64,000 nt of DNA. Source: a bacterium UBA4637 (GTDB lineage: Bacteria > Bacteroidota > Bacteroidia > Bacteroidales > Bacteroidaceae). The notes under the pieces are model-generated. The model made no database searches and was not told where the DNA came from. It was given only the letters and a program-made list of their open reading frames with translations. The DNA lies in the NCBI GenBank assembly GCA_002405875.1, contig DHMR01000070.1:17257-81256 (forward strand), given 5' to 3'. Shown here one piece after another: positions 32,317 to 40,106 of this stretch (position 1 is the first letter of the stretch; every line of letters begins with the position of its first letter). Made by a program: the position numbers and the translations under genes.

Positions 32317-33540
32317 ATGAACAAAATTTTACGCTATTCATTCATCTTGTTGTTGGCATTAATTGCCAATGTTAGCTTCGGACAGACAAAGTTTGACTTT
32401 GACAACGACTACAAGACTTTGTTTCCTACGTTAAAAGGTGTCTCTGACAGTAAAGGCTCTACTGATGGAGACTTTACAGAATCAACAACTTGTAACCTTG
32501 AAGGAATAACTATCACTGTATCTCCAAAATCATCTGGATCTAACGAAAACCGAATTTGGACAAGTTCCCCACGTCTACGTTTGTATTCTGGAACCCTTAC
32601 CATAGAAGCTCCTGAAGGAAAAAGCATCAGTAAAATCTCTTGTGAAAATGGAAAATGGAATTCAGGCAATACAGCTGATGCAGGAACACTTACCAAGGAT
32701 ACTTGGACAGGAAGTGCCAACAAAGTAGTTATTACAATCGCAGGTAATACTCAAATCAAGAGCATCACTGTAACCATAGGCAACGGTGGTGATACCCCTA
32801 CACCTCCTGCAACAACTTATACAGACGTTGCAAGTATCAAGGATTTGCTTGCCAACTATATGGAAGCAACAACCAACTTGAACCTCAAGTTTACAAATGC
32901 TAAGGTTTTGTATGTAAACAACTATAATGGTACTGTTAACACATACGTTCGTGAAGGTGAATCTGCTATCGAGTTGAGGACTCTCGGTTTCGACATGCCT
33001 GTTAATAGCGTTATCAATGGTACTGTCAAGGTAGATTTGGATTATACTTATGGTGTTCCTTACCTCAAGGCTAATGCTGGAACAGATGACGAAAGTCTCA
33101 ACATCGCAGAAAGCACAGAAGCTGCAACTCCTATTGCAGCGACAGTAGCAGACATTCTTGCCAACAAATATATGAATGACTTGGTTATCATCAAGGACTT
33201 TACTTTTAGTAAGGAAGAGTACACAACAGGGAAGTATAACTACTATGCCAATGACAATGAAAATAAGATTATGCTTTACGATAAGTTTGGCAAAATTGGT
33301 GGTGTTGCCGATTTGACCGATGGTGATAAGTACACAGTTGTAGGCTTGTTTGGTGCAATATTTAAAGGCACACAAGAAATACTTCCAACAAAGTCTATTG
33401 CAGAAACTACTGGCATCAATGGTATCACAACCGACGTTGCATCTGCAAACGCTCCAGTTTACAACCTCGCAGGCCAGAAGGTATCAGCTTCTTACAAGGG
33501 CGTAGTTGTTAAGGCTGGCAAGAAGTACATCCAAAAGTAA
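32317..33540 (+). CDS. Secreted protein of unknown function with conserved C-terminal tail
   Basis: A 407-residue exported protein with signal peptide MNKILRYSFILLLALIANVSFG; start at 32317 (an ATG two codons upstream is also possible). The N-terminal half (about 25-150) is beta-rich and reads like a carbohydrate-binding or adhesin sandwich (ITITVSPKSSG..., LRLYSGTLTIEAPEGKSI). After a Pro/Thr linker, residues about 165-345 look like OB-fold repeats (FTNAKVLYVNNYNGTVNTYV, LVIIKDFTFSKEEY). The end carries TTGINGI and YNLAGQKV...YKGVVVKAGKKY. No catalytic motif is recognised. It lies in the pectin region but has no pectin operator. Confidence 0.75.
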   Translation: MNKILRYSFILLLALIANVSFGQTKFDFDNDYKTLFPTLKGVSDSKGSTDGDFTESTTCNLEGITITVSPKSSGSNENRIWTSSPRLRLYSGTLTIEAPEGKSISKISCENGKWNSGNTADAGTLTKDTWTGSANKVVITIAGNTQIKSITVTIGNGGDTPTPPATTYTDVASIKDLLANYMEATTNLNLKFTNAKVLYVNNYNGTVNTYVREGESAIELRTLGFDMPVNSVINGTVKVDLDYTYGVPYLKANAGTDDESLNIAESTEAATPIAATVADILANKYMNDLVIIKDFTFSKEEYTTGKYNYYANDNENKIMLYDKFGKIGGVADLTDGDKYTVVGLFGAIFKGTQEILPTKSIAETTGINGITTDVASANAPVYNLAGQKVSASYKGVVVKAGKKYIQK

Positions 33541-33600
33541 GCAAAACGAGAAGTCTCTTCTGAGACTATCGTCACAATAGCAAAGATAAGACTATCATTC

Positions 33601-33637
33601 CCTGCTTCCATCACTATCGACAGAAGCAGGGATTTTT
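33601..33637 (+). terminator. Rho-independent terminator
   Basis: CCTGCTTC pairs with GAAGCAGG (33601-33630), then GATTTTT. Confidence 0.8.
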
Positions 33638-33687
33638 AGTAACCACAGTAGCAACATCCATTACTAAAAAAATATCTTTCTGAATTA

Positions 33688-33719
33688 TTTGGATATTCAA
33701 GAAATAAATAGTAACTTTG
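33688..33719 (+). promoter_or_regulatory. Promoter of the AAA/PD-(D/E)XK gene
   Basis: TTTG (33688-33691), 20 bp, TAACTTTG (33712-33719), leaving a leader of about 22 nt to the ATG at 33747. Confidence 0.8.
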
Positions 33720-33746
33720 CCCAAACTTTCAAACAGAACAGATATT

Positions 33747-35345
33747 ATGAAATTTCCTATAGGCATACAGTCTTTCGAGAAAATTCGAGAAGATGGTTAT
33801 ATATATATCGACAAAACAAATTTGATATATGACTTAACCCATGAAGGCTCTATTTATTTTCTAAGTCGCCCACGACGATTTGGAAAGAGTCTTCTTGTAT
33901 CTACACTTGAATGCTATTTCCAAGGTAAGAAAGAACTTTTCGAAGGTCTTGCTATTGAAAAATTAGAAACCGAATGGAATCAATATCCAATATTCCATAT
34001 TGATTTTAACCCAACAGACTTTACAACTATAGGTAAGCTAGAAAGTACCATTGATGAATATCTCACAGATTGGGAAAAACAATACGGTATTACAGAGCAA
34101 GCACCAGACTTAGGATTGCGTTTTTCCAAAATCATCAAAGCAGCTTACGCTCAAACAGGTAAGCAAGCCGTTGTACTAATCGATGAATACGACAAGCCTT
34201 TACTAGATGTCATGGATACAGGTTACACCCTGCAGTATCAAGGTATAACTATCACTCTCGAAGAAAGAAACAGAAACATACTGAAAGCTTTCTATTCCAC
34301 CTTTAAGCATGTAGATGAGGCATTACAATTTGTGCTGCTCACAGGTGTAACCAAGTTTTCGCAAGTCAGCGTGTTCAGTGGCTTTAACCAGCCAAAAGAC
34401 ATCAGTATGACAGAACATTACGACACCCTCTGCGGTATCACAGAGGAAGAAATGAACGGATATTTCAAAAAAGAAATTGCAAAGATGGCTGTCGAATACG
34501 ATTGTACTCCAGATGAAATGAAAGAAAAGCTAAAGAAGCATTATGATGGTTATCATTTCAGCAAACGTCTGAAAGGAGTTGTCAACCCATTCAGTCTTCT
34601 CAATTCTCTTCAAGACAAGGACTTGCAAGACTATTGGTTTCGCACAGGAACTCCGACCTATCTAATTCGTCTGCTCAGTCATTTCAACGAAAATCTAAAT
34701 GAGCTGACTGGTAGATATTATCTACCCAAACAATTTGTAGATTACAAGGCAGACGTAGAGCAACCCTTGCCAATGATATATCAGAGTGGCTATCTCACTA
34801 TTAAGGATTATAAGAGAAGCATGAATACATTCTTACTTGATTTTCCTAACGATGAAGTTAAGAGCGGATTCATATCACTAGTGGCAGCAAATTACCTCAA
34901 GCCGAAAAAGAACGTTGACAGTTGGGTTATCTCTGCAGCCGAAGCATTAGAGGATGGTCGCCTGGAAGACTTTCATCAGCAACTCACCTCCTTTCTCTCC
35001 AGCATACCATACGAAATGCGAAGAAAAGAAAATGAACGTGAGAAAGAAAGATACTTCCACTATACTTTCTATCTACTGCTCCGTTTAACCAGCTCTTTCA
35101 TACTCTATACAGAGAAACAGAACAGCCAAGGAAGAGCCGACTGCGTATTTGAAACCGACCTATACATTTATATCTTTGAATTTAAACTGGATGGAACAGC
35201 CCAAGAAGCACTCCAGCAGATAGAAGACAAGCAGTATGCTTTGCCGTATGCAACAGACAAACGACAACTCTTTAAAATCGGTGCAAGTTTCTCATCTGTG
35301 ACTGGTACAATCGCAGACTGGGATGTAGAGCCAAAAGACAAATAA
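33747..35345 (+). CDS. AAA-ATPase-like protein with C-terminal PD-(D/E)XK nuclease-like domain
   Basis: A 532-residue protein. The start at 33747 (MKFPIGIQSFEKI) follows the promoter; an upstream TTG lies inside the -7 element. The N-terminal part matches the AAA-ATPase-like family (PF09820 as I recall): YIDKTNLIYDL, Walker-A-like RPRRFGKSLLVST (about 43-55), VVLIDEYDKPLLD as Walker B (about 144-156) and LLTGVTKFSQVSVFSGFNQ. The C-terminal GRADCVFETDLYIYIFEFKLDGTA has the Asp...Glu-x-Lys of PD-(D/E)XK nucleases. Such genes are numerous in Bacteroidales and of unknown function; a defence or mobile-element link is possible. Codon use is more AT-rich than the flanking enzymes. Confidence 0.88.
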   Translation: MKFPIGIQSFEKIREDGYIYIDKTNLIYDLTHEGSIYFLSRPRRFGKSLLVSTLECYFQGKKELFEGLAIEKLETEWNQYPIFHIDFNPTDFTTIGKLESTIDEYLTDWEKQYGITEQAPDLGLRFSKIIKAAYAQTGKQAVVLIDEYDKPLLDVMDTGYTLQYQGITITLEERNRNILKAFYSTFKHVDEALQFVLLTGVTKFSQVSVFSGFNQPKDISMTEHYDTLCGITEEEMNGYFKKEIAKMAVEYDCTPDEMKEKLKKHYDGYHFSKRLKGVVNPFSLLNSLQDKDLQDYWFRTGTPTYLIRLLSHFNENLNELTGRYYLPKQFVDYKADVEQPLPMIYQSGYLTIKDYKRSMNTFLLDFPNDEVKSGFISLVAANYLKPKKNVDSWVISAAEALEDGRLEDFHQQLTSFLSSIPYEMRRKENEREKERYFHYTFYLLLRLTSSFILYTEKQNSQGRADCVFETDLYIYIFEFKLDGTAQEALQQIEDKQYALPYATDKRQLFKIGASFSSVTGTIADWDVEPKDK

Positions 35346-35401
35346 TTATCAAAATAATATCACATTTCACAAGAAAAGGCGTAACGAGGAATTTACGACT
35401 C

Positions 35402-35455
35402 CCTCCCGAGGTAAAAATCAAAACATGCCGTAGTTTGAATTTTTTCCTCGGGAGG
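35402..35455. repeat. Long inverted repeat
   Basis: CCTCCCGAGG (35402-35411) and CCTCGGGAGG (35446-35455) are exact complements. The stem can extend inward through A-rich and T-rich arms around a loop of about 10 nt. No T-tract follows on either strand. Confidence 0.8.
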
Positions 35456-35466
35456 AAAAAATAAAA

Positions 35467-35530
35467 GTGGGTCGAGAGAAGGTCATTTCTGTTCTGACGC
35501 TTCTCCCCGACCCATTCTATTTTTGCTATT
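35467..35530 (+). terminator. Terminator after the AAA/PD-(D/E)XK gene
   Basis: GGGTCG/CGACCC and GAGAAG/CTTCTC stems (35469-35513), followed by a T-rich tail. Confidence 0.75.
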
Positions 35531-35540
35531 TTTTGTCAAT

Positions 35541-35573
35541 AAAAAATCCCCTGCCAGCCTTTGCCGACAGGGG
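35541..35573 (-). terminator. Terminator of the minus-strand secreted-protein gene
   Basis: CCCCTG pairs with CAGGGG (35548-35573), and the minus strand continues ATTTTTT. Confidence 0.75.
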
Positions 35574-35643
35574 AAACTAACTATAATTCCTTTATAAAAA
35601 CCTATATGTTTATTTTTCTACTCTTCTCACGAAGAACTATCTA

Positions 35644-36348
35644 TTATTTCATATACTTCTTGCCATTCTTGACAACAAGACCCTTGTAAGAGTCAGATAC
35701 TTGCTGACCAGCGAGGTTGTAAGTAGCGGATGACTTGGCAGAAGAGGTAGTGGCAACGGTTGAAATACCTGTGGTTCCACCTACAGTATACTTGAATCCA
35801 AAGAAGCCAATTTTTGAACCTAGAGCCATCAAATAATATTTTTTTCCTCCTTCAACTTTGAAAGTCACCGTACCATTAGCTTTAGAAGCCACAACTTGCT
35901 TACCATCTTCCGTTGTAGTCAAAGTTTGCGATTCACCATCCTTTGCTGCTGGAAGGTTGTAAGTATAGTCCATACTCTTCTTCAAATCAGACCCCACTAA
36001 ACACAAACCCTTATTTTTATCAATCTGAATTCCAACTTCAACAGTACCAGTTTTTATTGGTTCAAACTTCAGATAAGCTCCTGTTGGCTCTTCACCTTCT
36101 GTAAATTTCGAACCATTAGTACTACTTGATACGTAAGCTTCAAAATCGGCATCAGCCCAATTTGCTTGTTTTTTACCATCTTTAAATGTGGCTCCTTCAT
36201 TTTCCATGTAGTAAGCTTTTATGTTGTCTACCGATTTGATTTCAAATCTAACAGTGTACTTGTCACCTTCTTTTACAACATAAGTACCTTGAGCGTTAAC
36301 ACTTGCTGCCATAGCGACAGCTGCAATAAGAGTAAAGAATCTCTTCAT
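35644..36348 (-). CDS. Small secreted protein of unknown function, co-regulated with pectinases
   Basis: A 234-residue exported protein: signal peptide MKRFFTLIAAVAMAASVNAQ, then a beta-rich domain (about 21-190) with YVVKEGDKYTVRFEIKSVDN, GAYLKFEPIKTGTVEVGIQI and a GGKKYYLMALGSKIGFFGFKYTVGG end. The last part has TTGIST and YNLAGQQV...YKGLVVKNGKKY, the tail shared by other secreted proteins here. The fold suggests a carbohydrate-binding module, but no family is recognised. Its promoter shares one operator with the divergent pectin methylesterase gene, which ties it to pectin use. Confidence 0.8.
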   Translation of the reverse strand: MKRFFTLIAAVAMAASVNAQGTYVVKEGDKYTVRFEIKSVDNIKAYYMENEGATFKDGKKQANWADADFEAYVSSSTNGSKFTEGEEPTGAYLKFEPIKTGTVEVGIQIDKNKGLCLVGSDLKKSMDYTYNLPAAKDGESQTLTTTEDGKQVVASKANGTVTFKVEGGKKYYLMALGSKIGFFGFKYTVGGTTGISTVATTSSAKSSATYNLAGQQVSDSYKGLVVKNGKKYMK

Positions 36349-36436
36349 AATCGTTTGTTTTAAGTTTATATTTATTTTGTTTTAAGTTTATACTAAGTAT
36401 TAAGTTTGTATTCCTAAACTTTAGTAGATTCTGTTG

Positions 36437-36444
36437 CAAAGGTA
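36437..36444 (-). promoter_or_regulatory. -7 element of the minus-strand secreted-protein gene
   Basis: TACCTTTG on the minus strand, about 89 bp before the start codon. No TTTG is found at the -33 position. The shared operator at 36490-36502 is centred 51.5 bp upstream. Confidence 0.75.
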
Positions 36445-36489
36445 ACACTTTCTCCCATACATTGAACCATTATGAACTTAAAATCTCAC

Positions 36490-36502
36490 GCAAACGATTA
36501 CG
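36490..36502. promoter_or_regulatory. Pectin-regulon operator A, shared by two divergent promoters
   Basis: GCAAACGATTACG. The centre is 51.5 bp from the -7 box of the leftward gene and 52.5 bp from that of the rightward CE8 gene. See the finding on the regulon. Confidence 0.75.
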
Positions 36503-36547
36503 TACACTTATCACATATTCCTTACTCCACTTTCCAATTATTTATTG

Positions 36548-36555
36548 TACTTTTG
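36548..36555 (+). promoter_or_regulatory. -7 element of the CE8 gene
   Basis: TACTTTTG, about 100 bp before the start codon; no -33 TTTG. Confidence 0.75.
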
Positions 36556-36654
36556 CCACGTAATTCTACTTGAAACAAAAGCAGACCAAACTACACCTAT
36601 TTTATAATAAGACAAAGAATAAAACTCAAAAATAAACCTAAAAATAACAAACAA

Positions 36655-39600
36655 ATGAGAAGAAATCTACTAAGATTCGGACTATTAAGTCTGCTGCTTG
36701 TCTTTGCATTCGTTGCCAAAGCACAAGACGTGACTGCTCTTTGGGACTTCCAACACAATGTGCCAGAAGGCATCAACGACGCAACCAACTTCCAAGGCAA
36801 GATGGGCGACATCGCCTCCACTGTCGATGGCATCATGTTGCATGTAGACGCAACCAACGGCAAGTTGAAGGGAAGACAAAGCGATGCACAGTTTAACCAA
36901 GGCACCATCCTACAGGTACCAGTCAAGTCAGCTAAGGACATCGTTACTGTAACCAGTTACCCTAACTACCACAACTACACCATCGGAGGCGTAACTGCCA
37001 CAGCTGACGCTACCGACCATAAGGCAACAACCGCCGAAGTGGCTAAGGGCTACGTGGAAGTTGTCGCAACAGGTGTCTGCTACCTCTACAACGTCAAGGT
37101 AGTACAGGTGAGTGCCATCCAAGAGAAGGCACTCTACTCTACTAATTTCACCAATTGGGCTGAAATAAATCACAAAACAGCCACCAATGAGATTGTAAAC
37201 TTGAAAACCCTTTACAGCAAGGAAAGCTTTACATTTACCCTGAATGGCGTTGGCGTCTACCCAAAGGGAAGTAACAGCAAGTTTGCTGACCGTACCGGCT
37301 TCATGGAGACCGCTAAGTACCCTGGCGAATACAAGACCGCAGAGCCTAGTGCCGTAACCTCACCACTGGCTAGCATCACCAAGATTACGCTCCACCAAGC
37401 GGCAACTGGCGGCAACCGTGGTATCAAGATTTCAGCCAAGGGCGATGGCGATGCCGACTGGATTGTACTTCACAACGCAACCATCGGCACAGCATCGGGC
37501 GAAGATTTGACCATCGACATCAATCGAACCAATTGCCAACTGAAGTTCGAAAACTTCAACCTCGGTCAGAACGCTTACGTTACCGACCTCGCCATCTACG
37601 GCAACGTAGATATGAGCAAGACTCCGATGCTCGGTAGCTTCAGCCTCAACGGAACCCAGTACCAAGCAGCCGACATCTTCGCAGAAGATGCCACAGGCAA
37701 GCAGATTGCCAGCATCCTCATCACCAAGAAGCAGGCGCTCATCTCTGAGAGCAATCCGCTTACTGACCTCGTAGCTGACAACGGAACCATCAAGAGCACC
37801 ACCTATACTACCACTGGCGAAGGCGCAGCTCAGAAGACTGTTGCCAGCATCGTGGTAGAGGCTAATGGCGATGAGACAACTTATGAGTTGACCATCGGTT
37901 ACAAACCAGATTTCACCCTCACCTATTATAATATAGACGGTAAGACCATTCTCGGCACACAAACCGTAGAGCAGGATGCACAAATCGAGAAGTTTGCAGA
38001 TGGCGTGGATGCCAAGGTTAGCGTAGCCGATGGCAAGAAGTTCCGTGGCTGGAGTTCTTCTCTGAAGAAGGACGACATCAAGTTCACAACCTCATCTGTC
38101 ATCACAGGCAACACTTCACTATATGCTCTTGTTACCGAGATTGAGACAGCCAACCCAACAGCTCGCTACGACTTCGACCTTCAGAAGCAAGGTTTCTGCG
38201 CCGACGACCATGAGGCTTTCGTCGTAGAAGGCAACGGAAAATGGCACGACGCAACCCATGGTTGGGCATTCTCCGCATCTGATAAAATCAAGGTTTTGAT
38301 GGGCGGCAAGGGTTATGTCAAGATGAACCTCTGCCAGTACAGCAATGCCGGTGCCATCACCCTCACCTCTCCTAGCGGTCAAGAGATTGCATCCATCGAA
38401 GCCAAGGCTAGCAAGGATGGTAACATCGGCATTCTCCAGAACACTTCCGAGGAGAGTGGCGAATACACCATCTCCTTCGAAAACGGTGCATATCTCCATA
38501 ACCTCAGCATCGTAAACATGACCAACCCAGCTTATGCACAAAACGGCAATTGGATGACCGTAAAGGCAGGCGATGCCCAGAGTTTCATCACTGCTCTCGA
38601 AGTAGCCAACGGCAACAATGCTGCCACCGACGCAGCCCGCACTTACATCTTCTTGCCTAACGGCACCTACGATCTCGGCGACAAGTGCCTCACCACCATC
38701 AGCGGAAACAACATCTCCATCATCGGCGAGAGCATGGACAAGACCATCATCGTCAACACTCCAGAGGTAGAGGGTATCGGCGTAACCGCCACACTCTTCA
38801 ACACCAGCACTGGTCTCTACCTGCAAGACCTCACCCTGAAGAATGCTTATCCATTCGACAAGAGTACAGGTCGTGCCGTTTGTCTCCAAGACAAGGGTAC
38901 ACGCACCATCTGCAAGAACGTGAAGATGCTCTCTTACCAGGACACTTACTATAGCAACAACAATAAAGGACAGTACTACTTCGAGACCTCAGACATCCAC
39001 GGAATCGTAGACTTCATCTGCGGTGGTGGCGATGCTTTCTTCAACAAGTGTACCTTGACTTTGGAGCCAGGCAAGAACAGCTATATCACAGCACCTTACA
39101 CCGATGGTTCCAACTTTGGTTACGTATTCGATGGATGCAAGATTGTAGGTTCTCCTACCGACAAGTTCGATTTAGGTCGTTCTTGGGGTGGAACAGCCAT
39201 GTGCGCCTTCCTCAATACCACTCTCGACGCCAACGCTGCCAAGAACATCAGCGCTACCCGTTGGTGTGCAGGTGGTATGAACGTTATTGCCAAGAACTTC
39301 TGGGAGTACAACACTCTGGACGAAACTGGTAAAGTGATCTCTCCTGCTGAGAACGTGGTGAAGTTTACCAAGGATAAGGAAGTTAACGAGTATAACACCA
39401 TCATGACAGCCGATAAAGCTGCCAACTATACACTCGACAAGGTATTCACCGACTGGACTCCAGCCCAACTTGCCACTCAAGTCAAGGCTACAGACGCAAC
39501 CATCGAAAACAAGAAGTTGTCATGGAATGGAGATGCCGCTATGTATCTTGTATTGAAAGATAACAAGTTTATGGCATTCACATCCGACAAGACATACGAT

Positions 39601-39843
39601 ATCGACGATGTTACCGCCACATGGAGCGTTCGTGCAGCCAACGAGATGGGCGGTCTTGGCGAGGCTACCGTTGCCTCCACCAGCACAGGCATTGAGAATG
39701 TAGCTACAGCGACCGATGTCGTAAGCGCCCAAATTTATACCGTCGATGGTGTACAGGTAAGCCAGTTGCAACAAGGCATCAATATCATTGTTAAAACGAT
39801 GACTGATGGCAGCAAGAAGACTAGCAAGGTTGTCATCAAGTAA
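36655..39843 (+). CDS. Secreted multidomain pectin methylesterase (CE8)
   Basis: A 1062-residue exported protein (signal peptide ending near FVAKAQD). Residues about 20-420 are beta-rich, probably carbohydrate-binding. Residues about 420-500 resemble an InlB/Listeria-Bacteroides repeat (YYNIDGKTILGTQTVEQDAQ...GWSS). A CE8 beta-helix lies at about 640-900, with YQDTYYSNNNKGQYYF (Asp near 763), HGIVDFICGGGDAFF (Asp near 786) and LGRSWGG (Arg near 842), so the catalytic set is complete. It would remove methyl esters from homogalacturonan before GH28 action. The C terminus (STGIENV...QIYTVDGVQVSQLQQGINIIVK) is a variant of the shared tail. Confidence 0.9.
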   Translation: MRRNLLRFGLLSLLLVFAFVAKAQDVTALWDFQHNVPEGINDATNFQGKMGDIASTVDGIMLHVDATNGKLKGRQSDAQFNQGTILQVPVKSAKDIVTVTSYPNYHNYTIGGVTATADATDHKATTAEVAKGYVEVVATGVCYLYNVKVVQVSAIQEKALYSTNFTNWAEINHKTATNEIVNLKTLYSKESFTFTLNGVGVYPKGSNSKFADRTGFMETAKYPGEYKTAEPSAVTSPLASITKITLHQAATGGNRGIKISAKGDGDADWIVLHNATIGTASGEDLTIDINRTNCQLKFENFNLGQNAYVTDLAIYGNVDMSKTPMLGSFSLNGTQYQAADIFAEDATGKQIASILITKKQALISESNPLTDLVADNGTIKSTTYTTTGEGAAQKTVASIVVEANGDETTYELTIGYKPDFTLTYYNIDGKTILGTQTVEQDAQIEKFADGVDAKVSVADGKKFRGWSSSLKKDDIKFTTSSVITGNTSLYALVTEIETANPTARYDFDLQKQGFCADDHEAFVVEGNGKWHDATHGWAFSASDKIKVLMGGKGYVKMNLCQYSNAGAITLTSPSGQEIASIEAKASKDGNIGILQNTSEESGEYTISFENGAYLHNLSIVNMTNPAYAQNGNWMTVKAGDAQSFITALEVANGNNAATDAARTYIFLPNGTYDLGDKCLTTISGNNISIIGESMDKTIIVNTPEVEGIGVTATLFNTSTGLYLQDLTLKNAYPFDKSTGRAVCLQDKGTRTICKNVKMLSYQDTYYSNNNKGQYYFETSDIHGIVDFICGGGDAFFNKCTLTLEPGKNSYITAPYTDGSNFGYVFDGCKIVGSPTDKFDLGRSWGGTAMCAFLNTTLDANAAKNISATRWCAGGMNVIAKNFWEYNTLDETGKVISPAENVVKFTKDKEVNEYNTIMTADKAANYTLDKVFTDWTPAQLATQVKATDATIENKKLSWNGDAAMYLVLKDNKFMAFTSDKTYDIDDVTATWSVRAANEMGGLGEATVASTSTGIENVATATDVVSAQIYTVDGVQVSQLQQGINIIVKTMTDGSKKTSKVVIK

Positions 39844-39899
39844 AATTGAAAAATGTAAAAAACAAAAAGAAAACAAATAACACATTTTTCAACGAAATC

Positions 39900-39940
39900 A
39901 AGGTACGGTGTCGGTATATCGACATTGTACCTTTCTTTTT
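39900..39940 (+). terminator. Terminator after the CE8 gene
   Basis: AAGGTAC-GTGTCG pairs with CGACAT-GTACCTT, followed by TCTTTTT. Confidence 0.8.
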
Positions 39941-39996
39941 GCGCTAAAACAAAGCGATTATCATATATAAAAGACAACGGAATATATCGAAAACTC

Positions 39997-40009
39997 GAAA
40001 ACGTTTACG
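39997..40009. promoter_or_regulatory. Pectin-regulon operator B
   Basis: GAAAACGTTTACG, centred 51.5 bp upstream of the -7 box at 40054. Confidence 0.75.
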
Positions 40010-40053
40010 TAGTTTATCAAATCAAAAAGTATGGTTGTTTGCGCAAAAATTAG

Positions 40054-40061
40054 TATTTTTG
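40054..40061 (+). promoter_or_regulatory. -7 element of the first susCD operon
   Basis: TATTTTTG, 45 bp before the susC start. A TTG lies 16 bp upstream, but the spacing is short. Confidence 0.75.
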
Positions 40062-40106
40062 CACACAGAATTATATAATTTTTACTAATCTAACCAAAAT
40101 AAATGT

